Assembly (NCBI RefSeq): GCF_000213175.1
Contig: NW_009799100.1
Span: 4,343,099 to 4,407,098, forward strand
Source: Neurospora tetrasperma FGSC 2508
Taxonomy: Eukaryota; Ascomycota; Sordariomycetes; Sordariales; Sordariaceae
Length of the DNA: 64,000 nucleotides
Direction of reading: 5' to 3'
The notes under the pieces are model-generated. The model did no database searches. It was not told the origin of the DNA and was given only the letters and a program-made list of their open reading frames with translations. The position numbers were made by a program, and so were the translations under genes. The first letter of the stretch is position 1. Each line of letters starts with the position of its first letter. Positions 48,702 to 59,139 of the stretch are shown here, piece after piece.

Positions 48702-50916
48702 TGTGAGCAGAAGATAGCCATGAGGTAAAGATAAACAACGAAGTATATGGGGGTGGAGCGGGCTAGAAGGACAAGAACAGTCCTCGCTTTATGTGAGGAG
48801 AGTAACCGAACCGGGATGGCGGATATAGTTCATCCCATGTCTTAAATCTAACCCCAAAGTCGGTTGCCCTGATCGAACCCCTGACCGTGCAGGTCTCTGA
48901 GCACAACACCAGGTCAACCGGCAGGAGCCATAGTCAAGCACTGTTGTCACAGTAGCAACAGGAGTAAACTTCCGGCATCATTGAGCGGGGGAAGTCACGC
49001 GCAGCCGTTGATCGACATCTTTCAAGCCCTCTGATGCCTTCCCCTTCTACACTTACTGTTCCTTCCAAGACGTCCATCGCGACTTGTCTGTAGGTAGGTA
49101 TGATGAAGGCTTCGTCGTGGGCAGAGATGTGACACCGGTATTGGACCGTCTGGCGGAACCAACTGCCAGTATTAGTTACAACCTTTGTATCACGCCCTTT
49201 GATAGACTCTGCGGTTGTGCTCTGTATCTCCAAGTCAATCGTCTCGTGGTCGAGTGTCATGCAAAGGGTCTGTGGGACGAAATCACCATTGCGAGCTCAG
49301 TCAAGGCACTCCCGCCATGTTGTGCGCATAGGAGAGTCGGAGAGTAGCGCATAAATTGCACATGCTTTGTAGCGTCGCATTGGGTTATGAAGGTGGCACA
49401 GATAAGTTGAATACGACAAAAGAGCGGAAAGCATACAGCAGCGACAGTTGATGCTGATGGAAGAATCGCCATGTTTGACGGGATGAGGTTGTTGTCGAGT
49501 CGGAAAAGGCGGGGACGACCTAGCCAATGGAACATTGGACGGGAAGCTTTAGATACAGGGCGCATACCCCTCGCAATATCGCGCTACCTTTAGGAGCTCC
49601 CCGCAGAAGGTCCAGGATGCATTTCATGAGCGGGGCTACAGCGCTCTGTTGAATCGGGTGTGGCCCGGGGGGGGGGCATCCCGTCCCGTCTTTCCTACCG
49701 GCCGGGCTCCCGCAATACTGCCCGGTTGCACATCAAATCCCCCGTCAAACAAACACCAAGGTCTCGTCAGTTGAAATCCATCCGTCAATAACCATCTCGC
49801 GTTCTTTTCAAGTTTGGTCTGGGCAGCTGCGAACATCAACCACGCAAGGAGACGACTGGAGATAAAGGAAACCTGCTGCTCATTTTAACCGGCCTTTATC
49901 ACCAATCTTCCGCTCCATGGACGAGACGAGCAAGTATCCGATGCTCATGATTCACGACCTTCTTAGCGCCCAGTCATGGCAAACGAGACCCAAAAGACAT
50001 CCCTCAATTGGGGAAGTGGGACTCACCAGGACAGCCGTAGGCCTTCCTTCATCTCCAGATCCGGCCTCCAAACGCCATCGCTGAAGTTTCGGCGATGATC
50101 CCACAAAAATGGAATTGCCAATCCACGATATCCCTAGTCCAACCATCAGGAAATTTTGGCTCGCGGCTTGAAACACTCGTGTTGACGCTCGTGGCATGGA
50201 ATCTTCTCGTGGAAGCCAAGGCAGGTGGCCGGCCCTCTGCAACGACCCGGTTGAAACATGGCATGGATGGTGGTCTTAATCCTCGATGCAAACGCTTGAG
50301 ATGATTTGACGTCCCTTTCCAGGCAAGACTGGATATTCACGGAAGTTAACACGGCGGCCGCCAGGGAAGCCTAGGTGTACCTCGGGTTAGGTGAACTGCC
50401 GTTACTCACTCGCAGTGGGTGAAAAGCAAAGTCACTTGGACCCCTATGACCGAAATGGGCCCCGTTCCTTTTCTTTTGGAATCAAGGACTGCCCGTTTGC
50501 ACTCGACTCTTTTCAATGAACCGTACCGCCGGATGTCATCTCATCCACGGGTGACTACGGCTCTTCGCAGAAAAGTGTCCTCAATACGGAATGATGATCG
50601 GAAAGTCCATACTCAGGAAGAAGGACCGGATCGTCGCCTCTTTCGCCTCTTGCTTCGATCAAAGTGGGGTCTATGCCTAGTGAGAGCGTCCGTGGTTGAA
50701 GGCACACGAGAAACGATTGAAAGTTAACCAAAAGTGCTATACGCACAGTCTCCAAGAACTCGATTCTGCTAAGAGGGTTTATGGTCCGAAAGGTGTTGGT
50801 GTCTGTCGTTTATATCTCGTGGTTAATCTCGGGTTCTTTTCATCCTCTCATCAAGACGAAAACCAGAATACTCCGTCTTCAGAAAACCCTTCACGCACTT
50901 CAGTCCGATATCAATT
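48702..50916. other. Divergent intergenic region between the mannosidase and RGS-LOV genes
   Basis: Many short frames, none convincing. A C/G run occurs near 49670-49680. A tRNA-like minus-strand fragment near 48858-48925 was examined and rejected. The last 350 bases upstream of 50917 carry GATCG-type motifs, listed separately. Confidence 0.45.
50596..50660. promoter_or_regulatory. Cluster of GATCG/CGATC motifs upstream of the RGS-LOV gene
   Basis: GATCG occurs at 50596-50600 and 50629-50633, and CGATC (within TCGATC) at 50656-50660, about 260-320 bp before the ATG. White Collar complex sites in Neurospora are imperfect GATC-containing repeats. Binding here is inference. Confidence 0.35.
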
Positions 50917-53357
50917 ATGCGGCACTCTAGAACAGGCACACTTGACTCCATTCCATGTTCACCATATGGTGTTGACTCGGACATTGAAAGGCGCGGCAGT
51001 GATCAGTCAAACACTTCGATGGTGCTGCCCTACAAATCCAACACCACGGCAACCTTGACCCATCCGACGGCACTATCACCACCACCTGCACCGCCAAGTC
51101 CAAAGCTGAAGCTTGAGAAAACTCATATGCGACTACGAAGCGACTCGGCCCTCTCAATGCATACCAGCAAGTCCTCGTTCCGTCAATACCCAGACAGCAG
51201 GTCGGAAAGTCCGATGAATACACCTTGGTACTGGAAGAAGCAGAAGGATGTTGATGCCGTAAGCACCATCGATACCATCTCCTTGGGGGGCACTACGAGT
51301 GTGGCCTCGAGTGAATACGCACAATATGTTGGGTCACTTCCCAATCTGTTTGATCGTACGGTGATCAAAATCGCCTTTTCGGACCCGGAGGTAGGAAGAA
51401 AGTTGCGCGACTTTGCCAAACCTAGGAACTACTCTGTGGACTTGGGGCTTATGTTAGAGGTATGTCCATCCTCGGACCGTCACATGATAGCAATTCATGG
51501 TTCTTACGATCGACTTTTTAGGCGGAGCAGTACACCGGCGCACTTGACACCTTGAGAAGCCTGATCAATCATATCTCAACTTACTTGGAAGTTCCGGCAA
51601 GATCTCCCATAGAACCTGCTTACACATATCCACTTGCTTTCAAGACAAATACTAAGCAGTGTGCTCGGACTGCATTGCCGTCGCTGGAAAGGTTGTACCG
51701 AGAAGCCAAGGTCGCAGCTGAAGAACGGCTCGTCAATGACCTCTATCCCGAGTTCGTCAAGTCTCAGCTCGCGAATCGTTTAAGGGCTTCTTTATCCGTT
51801 ACACAGCCCTCTTCCTCCATCCCATTCAAGTCAACGTACCCTGGCCTTGGCAATGCCTTCTGTCTTACCGACTCTTGGAAGCCCGATAACCCCATAGTCT
51901 ATGCCTCTGAAGGTTTCTTGAGAATGTTTGGCTTTGAGAGACACGAGGTTCTTCAAAGGAATTGCAGGTTTATGCAGGGCAACTCCACCAACGGCGACGC
52001 AGTACATCGAATGCGGAATGCGATCTTCATGGGAAGAGAACACACTGAGTTGATTGTCAACTATCGCAAAGATGGAACTCCGTTCTGGAACTTCTTATTC
52101 ATCTGTCCTCTAGTTGAAGACGGCATCGTGCGCTACTGTCTCGGTGGTCAGATCAACATATCGAAGGGCATGGGCACAAGTCACCAGGAGATCATGGACC
52201 TTTTCAACTTTGATACACCCACAGAGGAGAACTCTTTACCCAGCACATCCACAGAATCTTACATTGGTTCAGCTCAGCGACCTGCCATACACATCCAAGA
52301 CTCGTGTCCCCCGGGCGAGAACTCACCGGTCACACCTCGACGATCACACCGACAGCGTCTTTTTGATCGCTTCCGTCCCAGAAAGAACGTACTTGACACC
52401 AGCCATGCAGAGCGCCAGCCAGATGACCCGACCATTCTCATGAATGCCAGGAAGTCACCATCACCCTCGCCCATGGACGGTCACATGGAAAACTGGGGGA
52501 TCTCGAATCCTTTCCACGACCATTACCAAGTTGAACCCGAACCACCCAAACCCACGCCAATAAGCACACCTTACTCATGCTTCTTCGTGATGCGCTACGT
52601 CCCTTCGCCCTCAACCTCCTTTCACATCTTTCCCCATCAGACCAACGACAAGCGCCACTCCCGATTGCCACACCTCCCAGTCGCCTTCTGCTCCACCGAA
52701 GCCCTTGACTTCCTCGGCCTAAAGGGCTACGATTCGTCCATCGTCCAATCCAGGTCCATCTTCTCGCTCCTTGTATGTGCCACGAGCTCGACCGACTTGA
52801 TAGAAAAGACCTTCCGGTCTACCGTCCTCGAAAGCATGGCGGCGGGCGAGTCCATTTCACTTGAAATATCAACGCTTGCTTATGATCCCGCCCCATCCAC
52901 TACTACCCCTTCCCCTTCAAGAGATACCAAAACTGCAGACAAACCCCCCTCCGTCTTCTCCTCAGCCCGTGCGCGCAGCCGTAGTAACGTCGGCCGTGAA
53001 GGAAAGACAGCGGCAACAAGAGAAGGGGCCCTGTCAGCAGCAAGCTCGGATTATCGGCCGTCTAGCTCTAGGGTTTTCAGTGATAAATTGAAGGAGCACG
53101 GGGCCGTTGAGAGACTCGGGAACATGTTTGCCTTTCGAGGACTCGGTGGAGGCGGTGGCGGAGGTAAAGATGCTGCATCAGCATCAAAAGTGGAAGAACA
53201 GGGGGACAAGGGACACTGGGGACAGGGACAGGAACAGCAGACGAAGGGCAAGAGGTTGGTTAGCCACTGGACGGCTTTGAAGGATGGCGAGGGAAAGGTG
53301 GCTTGGGTGGTGCTAATTTTGACCCCTGCTACTGCTGCTGCTGCGTCTTCTGCTTGA
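50917..53357 (+). CDS. RGS-LOV photoreceptor with polybasic amphipathic helix and second PAS-like domain
   Basis: Two exons, 50917-51459 and 51522-53357 (62-bp intron GTATGT...TTTAG, joining GLMLE to AEQYTG), give 792 residues. A disordered Ser/Pro-rich head is followed by a divergent RGS-like helical domain (about 143-272; LPNLFDRTVIKIAFSDP, DLGLMLEAEQY, LYPEFVKSQLANRL). A LOV domain (about 287-400) contains RNCRFMQG with the photoactive Cys329, NYRKDGTPFWN and the flavin-contacting Gln391 in GGQINIS, so it should bind flavin and form a light-driven adduct. The usual Gly of GxNCRF is Gln here. Residues 453-469 (RRSHRQRLFDRFRPRK) form a polybasic amphipathic helix. A C-terminal PAS-like domain (about 531-785) is split by a low-complexity insert. 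The order matches fungal RGS-LOV proteins such as Botrytis BcLOV4, which binds plasma-membrane phospholipids in blue light. Targets may be heterotrimeric G proteins. Confidence 0.88.
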
Positions 53358-53707
53358 GCATTCAACGCATTTCATGGTATTGTTGCTTTCGTTCACATCA
53401 CACAGCACTGTGAGTCTCGGCGGGTCGGCAAGTAACGGATGACAGCTCGGCAGGGGAACCGTCAGGGGAAGCGGTCAAGACTCGAATGAGGGTAGGTCTG
53501 GCAGGTCTGGCGGGGTGATGCAGACTCTGATAAATTGCAGTGATGTACGTGTGTAGATGTATGTGTAGGTAGGCAGATTGAAGCAACTTGAGTTAGTTTA
53601 GTGGAGGTGCATTTGGGAAGTCTCCCGTGAGTAAATACACTCCCGCTTGTTTCCCCAAAACAGGGCCAAGGTTGAAATCGACGGAAATAAAAGGGGGATG
53701 AACAGAG

Positions 53708-53845
53708 GATCGATCGCCGTCAATGCTACATTAGTTAGTTACTTAATTTGACACTGTAGTCGTCAAGAAAGCATACAATCGAATTACAATAATACGTATC
53801 GATCTGGTGTACAGTTCCACCGAGACAAAGATCGCCTTTTCGATC
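53708..53845. promoter_or_regulatory. Candidate light-response element cluster upstream of bli-3
   Basis: GATCGATCG at 53708-53716, TCGATC at 53799-53804, and a pair GATCG/CGATC at 53830-53834 and 53841-53845 separated by six bases. Published White Collar motifs are GATCGA-like and paired GATNC repeats. The cluster lies about 370-510 bp upstream of the first possible bli-3 start. Function is inferred from motif and context. Confidence 0.45.
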
Positions 53846-54172
53846 CAATCGTGAGAACAAACTGAAAGTGTTGGGATTCCGTTGGGGTCAAAGCTTCGTC
53901 GGAAGTCGTTTGGTGCTTCGAGTTGCAAGAGGGGGCTCCCAAGAACCGGTGACGTCACCTGCCGTCCGCTGCTTCCCAAAACGGCAAAAAGCAAATAAAG
54001 CACCACACATACAGCTGCCGGTGATCTATGATGACGATTGCCCGCGAATAGAAGATGGAGAAAGTACGGTCTGCTGAAACTTCGGATGCTTACATCATGA
54101 ACGAGTGCAATTGGATGAAAAAGGAGAAAGCGGGGAGACCATATGACTGTCATAATGAACCGTACAGACATG

Positions 54173-54178
54173 TATATA
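54173..54178 (+). promoter_or_regulatory. bli-3: Candidate TATA box of bli-3
   Basis: TATATA lies 35-40 bp before the ATG at 54213 and about 205 bp before the ATG at 54384. A start site some 30-60 bp downstream would fall on or around the first ATG, so transcripts with and without it are possible. Confidence 0.4.
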
Positions 54179-54383
54179 GCAGGCGGCTTCCTCTTCTTCA
54201 CCCCAAGCAACCATGAGAATCATTTTCACCAGAGCACTCTGTGCAGCTAGACCAACAAGACGAACAATCACACTTCCTTCACTGATCCAATCCCAACACA
54301 ACCTCTCCCTCACACAACCTTATACTACAACCAACATCAAGACTACCCAATCCCAGCAAACCAACCACAACAACACCAACAAG

Positions 54384-55124
54384 ATGTCCGGCCAAGGTTT
54401 CTCCAACGCTGATACCGGCAACAAGCCGGCTGACCCCTACAAGCAGGCCAACCTCGACACCGAGGTGCCTCTAGATCAAAAGATCAATGACCTTGCTAGC
54501 TTCATGACCAGCAATAAGTTCAGCATGATGACCACTCGTGATTCCAAGACGGGATATCTCCTCTCCCGCTGTATGGCGCTGGCCGCTACTGTATGTAGTT
54601 TCCCAAGTCCACCACAGCTTCAAATTACACATTGTGCTTCTTTTTCTTCATCATCTTCTCCAACACTCCCATATCTGACTAACAACGCCTTTCAACAATA
54701 GGAATCCGGTGGCATCGACCTCCTCTTCCACACCAACACCGAGTCGGGCAAGACGGACGACCTCAAGTCGGACGAGCACATCAACATCTCGTTCCTCAAC
54801 AGCACCACGGGCGACTGGGCCTCGGTCAGCGGCACCGCCAGCATCGTCACGGACCGCGACCTGGTCCGCAAGCACTACAACCCCCATCTCAAGGCCTGGT
54901 TCGGCGACTTGGGCGACGGTGTCCACGACGGCGGCCCGGAGGACCCGCGCGTGGGAGTCATCCGCGTCAAGATGGTGACCGCTCACTATGCCATCTCGAC
55001 CAAGAACATTGTTGGCAAGGTGGCGGATGTGGCACAGGGCGTTATCACGGGGAAGCCGGCGTCGGTGAACAAGCTGCGGGAGGTTAGCGAGCAGGAGGTG
55101 CAGTCTTGGAGGTCGTCGCACTAA
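54384..55124 (+). CDS. bli-3: Blue-light-induced protein BLI-3, FMN-binding split-barrel family
   Basis: bli-3 was first found in Neurospora crassa as a transcript induced by blue light; the protein belongs to the pyridoxamine-phosphate-oxidase-like FMN-binding split-barrel (general stress protein 26-type) family. Exons 54384-54590 and 54702-55124, with a 111-bp intron (GTATGT...AATAG) joining MALAAT to ESGGIDLLF, give 209 residues. Visible core strands include FSMMTTRDSKTGYLLSR, ESGGIDLLFHTNTESGKTDD, HINISFLNSTTGDWASVSG and a conserved tail VGVIRVKMVTAHYAIS. The ATG at 54384 (MSGQGFSNADTG) is the usual start. The frame is open upstream to an ATG at 54213, adding 57 residues (MRIIFTRALCAARPTRRTIT...) with several Arg and no acids, like a mitochondrial presequence. 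The neighbour upstream is a LOV photoreceptor gene in the same orientation. Confidence 0.92.
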
Positions 55125-55296
55125 GTTGTGGAAGTGTCGTGGGATGCGAATGATTTATGAGTCGACGATGACAATGATATGTGCCTAGTTTACTTTACAC
55201 ACAGAGTCTTTCTAACTGACACTGAGTCGGGCGCAATATTAGTAACAAGCTAATTTAATTGAACGTACGCTTTTGAAACAAACAAGAAAACTTGAT

Positions 55297-56316
55297 CTAC
55301 TGCTTTCCACAGTATTCAGCCTTCCATATCCTGTCCCAGTTCTCCTTGTTGACAGCAAACTCCCTCACAAAGTCGTGCTCGAGCTCGTGCGTCCTCCGTC
55401 CCAAGAGGATCAAGCTGTGCAGCGGGGGACCCAGCAGATCATCGGCATCACAGAGCTCCTTGAGCGTGCCCGACACGAACTTTTCCGTCTTTCCACCAAC
55501 ACGGGCGCAGCCAATGGCCAGACTTTCGGGACCATAGACACCCTCCTGCTTCTCCTCCTCAATCTCCAACATCTGCTGCGCGCAGGTGCCGACCGTCATA
55601 TACCTGGGCGGCTCGTAGATCTTCCTGCCGCGCGCCATGTTCTCCAGGCTCTGCTCCTTGACCTTGATGTCCAGCAAAACGAGCGTGTGCAGGCCGATGG
55701 AGCGATTCTCCTTGATACGGTCGTAGAAGCTCGCGGGCCGCCAGTTATCGAGGAAGAACACCATGCTGACCGTCTGGCCAAAGTTGTACAGCTGCAGGCC
55801 CGCGGCTCCGATGCCGCTCATAATAGAGGCGTTGGGCACGGTGCGCACCTGGATGCCTAGCTCGCGCGCGCGCAGCACCAGGTCCGTGTGCGTGGTGGCG
55901 CCGAATGGGTCGCCGACGACGCAGAAGGCTACGTCGACTTTGTCCGCATCGCGGAGGATCTCGTCGCTGTTGGACTCGACCATTTCGCGGTCGGCGACGA
56001 CGATAGGGCGGCCATAGTAGGATTCCTACTGGAGGAGAAGGGTGGTTAGCATGGACAATTCGTTTGTGTGTGTGGAGTTAGTTGGGATGAAATCATGGAC
56101 GAGGAAGAGACAGGCAGGGAGAAAGAGAGGAGAGACAAGGAAGATCACAACGACGACAATAAATGAAGGGCGCCAACGTACAAGAGTAGCCTGGTCCACA
56201 AGGAGGATGCTGGTGTAAGCCTCGAGGTAGACACGCTCGGCCTTCTTGACAACTTCGAGACCCTTGACGGTAATATCTGTCTCATCGGAGAGACCGAGAC
56301 CAACGAGGTACAACAT
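55297..56316 (-). CDS. dph5: Diphthine methyl ester synthase (DPH5)
   Basis: DPH5 methylates the diphthamide intermediate on the modified histidine of elongation factor 2, using S-adenosylmethionine, in the cytosol. Exons 56316-56182 and 56025-55297, with a 156-bp intron (GTACGT...AGTAG), give 287 residues, normal for the family. The start [19 protein letters not shown] is the classic DPH5 N-terminus; later motifs are [36 protein letters not shown] and [13 protein letters not shown]. It is a tetrapyrrole-methylase-fold enzyme. The gene is divergent from the Snu23-like gene and converges on bli-3 with a gap of only 172 bp. Confidence 0.96.
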
Positions 56317-56816
56317 CTTGACTGGTGCTTGACGGGTTCGGGATCGGGGAAGTCGGAGGAACCTTGATGTCCGGGACGATTCAGCTGCGCTCCAGAACTT
56401 CAGCGACTTTGGAGTGCTGTGGAGGGGGAGGAATTGGAATTTAAAGGTGGGTCCAGTGCTCCGATAAGAAAAAACTGGGGAGATAAGAATCGTACCGGGG
56501 GGGTTCAAGGTACATTTTACCTCAACGCCATGCCCCGCTGATGGATCTGGCCCCACCTTAAAACGAACCCCGATTGTTGCCGCAGCGGCAGCGCGTTCTG
56601 GCGCGCCATTGTTTAATTGATTTCCATCTGAAGCATTGGCCAACTTATTCCATCATCCATCACGGTTCTCACTTCTCAGTGGTCGAGGTTAAGTCGCCGA
56701 CCGAAGTCGATTCACAAAGCCACACTTATTTATCGTCGAACAAATTACTGCCAATTACTCGATAGCGTCACAAACAATCATACCGAAAGCCAAATCCAAT
56801 TCGTAATCCGCCCATC
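56317..56816. other. Divergent promoter region between dph5 and the Snu23-like gene
   Basis: A 500-bp spacer without coding potential that must hold both promoters. No clear TATA box was seen. Confidence 0.5.
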
Positions 56817-57524
56817 ATGTCCAAAAACTCCTCCGCATACGGCCAAGCCGCCGGCGACACTGACTTCCGCAAGAAGTACGATCTCGACGAATATGCCGCC
56901 AAAGCCCGAGACCGCGAGGAGGCCGAGAAGGAGGAGCGCAAGGCGCGATGGGAGGCCAAGATGGCCGGCAAGAAATACCACAAGCCTCTCGAGGGGCACG
57001 AAACCTTGACCACCGCCCGCTCGGGTCACCAAGACTTCAGCAAGCTGGTCGGCACAACGATGCTGGTGCCCGCGGGAGCGGGCGTGGGCAAGCGCGGTAG
57101 GGGTGCGGGCATCTACTGCGAGGCTTGTGACCTGACCTTTAAGGATAACCTGCAGTGGATCGAGCATACAAATAGCATGCAGCATCAGCGAAACACGGGT
57201 CATACGGGCGAGGTGCGAAAAGCGACGGCGGAGGAGGTGCACCAGAGGATTGAGCAGCTGTGGGAGAAATTGCAAGAAAGGAAGAGGGAGCAAGTCGTTA
57301 GTCTCCAGGAGCGGCTGGAGGTAAGGAAGGTGGAAGATGAGAAAGAGAGGGAAGAGAAGAGGAGGAAGAGGAAAGAGGTGGAGGAGCGGAAGAGGCTGGA
57401 GAAAGAGGAGGCACTGAAGGCCAAGACTAACTACGGAGAGGATGTGAGGATTGAGGGAGAACACGATGAAGATGATATGATGGCTGCTATGGGGTTCACG
57501 GGATTCGGAGTTCCGAAGAAGTAG
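56817..57524 (+). CDS. snu23: Snu23/ZMAT2-like U4/U6.U5 tri-snRNP zinc-finger protein
   Basis: Snu23 is a component of the spliceosomal tri-snRNP and helps select the 5' splice site during B-complex activation. A single exon of 235 residues: an N-terminal motif AYGQAAGDTDFRKKYDLDEY, a basic helix region, a matrin/U1-type C2H2 zinc finger (Cys101, Cys104, His117, His123 in CEACDLTFKDNLQWIEHTNS), then a long charged coiled coil (about 140-205) and an acidic tail ending AAMGFTGFGVPKK, which is typical of ZMAT2 orthologues. The length agrees with the family. It is a nuclear protein. The gene is intronless and divergent from dph5. Confidence 0.92.
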   Translation: MSKNSSAYGQAAGDTDFRKKYDLDEYAAKARDREEAEKEERKARWEAKMAGKKYHKPLEGHETLTTARSGHQDFSKLVGTTMLVPAGAGVGKRGRGAGIYCEACDLTFKDNLQWIEHTNSMQHQRNTGHTGEVRKATAEEVHQRIEQLWEKLQERKREQVVSLQERLEVRKVEDEKEREEKRRKRKEVEERKRLEKEEALKAKTNYGEDVRIEGEHDEDDMMAAMGFTGFGVPKK

Positions 57525-58487
57525 GCTGGTCCTACTGTGGGCAGACTACCGTGGCTACATGTCTTGTGTTGTACTGCTGCGGGATTGTTAGGTCTGCCAG
57601 TTGCTTTCAAGTTGGGAGGTATATATGGCTCCTGCACTGGCTGCCTTTCCGTGGTTCGCTGGTGTAAATGGAAACAACCCCTGAGATGGAATGATACTAC
57701 CTCGTTCTTCGCCAAGGCCTTGTGGAAGATATCGGTGTCGGTGCCGTGCGGGCCACACTTTATTTGTCTTACTTTTTTGTCCCATTTCTTTCCGAGACGC
57801 ATATTTGGGATCGCAAGAGATATCAAACATAGCATGGGATGGCGTTCAAGGTTTGCGTGTTTTTCATTATTTGTCTAATGATTTACTTAGTAGTATAGAT
57901 GGTATTTCTGGCTTGAGAAGAAGAATAACAACATACTAGGTTACACCTGTACCGTAGATGCTCTGCCATTTGACATGTCACAGACTGATGGCACTGCCCT
58001 TGCTTGCCTTGTCAAGTCAATCACGAATCCGGCCCCACTATCCGTTGCGGAAGGAGCTGGAGTGCCGGTGGGGCCGAAAGCACGGTGCCGGACCGCAGGA
58101 GCGATCCCCGCCCGCCACTCCAACCGATCTACGTCGACCGCATGTCGCGACCTTAATCGATTTCTTAAGATTCACACTCACCGGATGTTGACGCCACCCT
58201 TGAGTTCATGAAAAATCTTTCACAGCATCGATAAGGGTTGTCGTTTTTCAACTGCTTAGCTTTTTCCATAATCAGTGTCGCGAAACCGAACATCGGTTCC
58301 GGTCCTCTACTTTCCACCCACCTTACCGTGCAGCCAGTAACGTCACCTTTGCTTTGCGTCTGACAGCAACATCGTGAAAAGCACATCAACTGTCATCGGT
58401 CTTTTTTCACGTCCTTCCCTAACGCCCAAAAACAAGAATAAAGGAAACGAGTTAGATACCGACGGTACCAAGACAACGCAATTTACA
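57525..58487. other. Intergenic region
   Basis: No coding frame of protein-like content and no RNA gene was seen. The last 120 bases are A/C-rich and likely form the leader of the E2 gene. Confidence 0.5.
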
Positions 58488-59139
58488 ATGGCCCAATCAT
58501 CAGCAGCAGCGACGCAGTTGCGGAAGGAACTGAAGCAGATGCAGAAGGACACGGACATTCCCGGGATATCATGCGGCTTGGTGAACGACAACAACATTTT
58601 CGAGTGGGAGGTGATGTTGATGATTCCCGATGAGGTCAAATACTATGGCGGTTCGTTTCTTTTTTTTTTTTTTTTTTTTTTTTTTCTCTCTCTCTCTCTT
58701 CCTCCTCCTCCTCCTCCTCCTCACCTACTGAGTACAAGTACACTGACATGAAGCAACCCTTTCTGGAAAAACAGGAGGCAACTTCCGCGCCCACCTTCAC
58801 TTCCCACCCAACTACCCGCTCATGCCACCCACTTTTACGTTCCAGAACCCGATCCCGTTCCACCCCAACATCTACCCGTCGGGCGAGCTCTGCATCAGCA
58901 TCCTGCACCCGCCCGAGGAGGACAAGTACGGGTACGAGGACGCGTCGGAGCGGTGGTCCCCCGCACGATCGCCCGAGAAGGTTCTTTTGAGCATCATTAG
59001 CTTGTTCAGCGATCCGAACCCGGATAGCCCCGCTAATGTCGAGGCCGCGCGCTTGCTGCGGGAGGAGAAGGAGGGGAAACACAAGGAGTTTAGGAAGAGG
59101 TGCAGGGCTTGCGTGAGGGAGAGTTTGGGAGAGGAGTGA
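58488..59139 (+). CDS. Ubiquitin-conjugating enzyme E2, UBE2G1/ubc15 type
   Basis: An E2 carries ubiquitin on its active-site cysteine for transfer by E3 ligases. Exons 58488-58650 and 58775-59139 give 175 residues; the intron (124 bp) has a weak donor GTTCGT and contains a long T-run and CTC repeats (58659-58720). The UBC fold is complete: TQLRKELKQMQKD, FEWEVMLMIPDEVKYYGG, NFRAHLHFPPNYPLMPPTF, and the active-site segment HPNIYPSGELCISILHPPEE. After the catalytic Cys comes the acidic insertion EEDKYGYEDASERWSP seen in the UBC7/CDC34/UBE2G group. The KYGYE insertion and the C-terminal CRACVRESL favour UBE2G1 over UBE2G2/Ubc7, though the distinction is made by eye. It is probably cytosolic and acts in protein degradation. 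Confidence 0.9.

Larger units (their letters stand above)
53358..54383. other. bli-3: Promoter region between RGS-LOV gene and bli-3
   Basis: No gene here other than the possible N-terminal extension of BLI-3 from 54213. The region carries clustered GATC-type motifs (53708-53845), a TATA-like element (54173-54178), and from 54213 an A/C-rich leader that is also open in frame with bli-3. Confidence 0.6.

Noticed and set aside
48858-48925. tRNA-like stretch on the minus strand (GGTTCGATC with partly pairing GGTTG/CAACC ends)
   Set aside because: Too short (about 44 bases between the acceptor arms rather than about 58), and the T-stem does not pair; at most a degenerate fragment.
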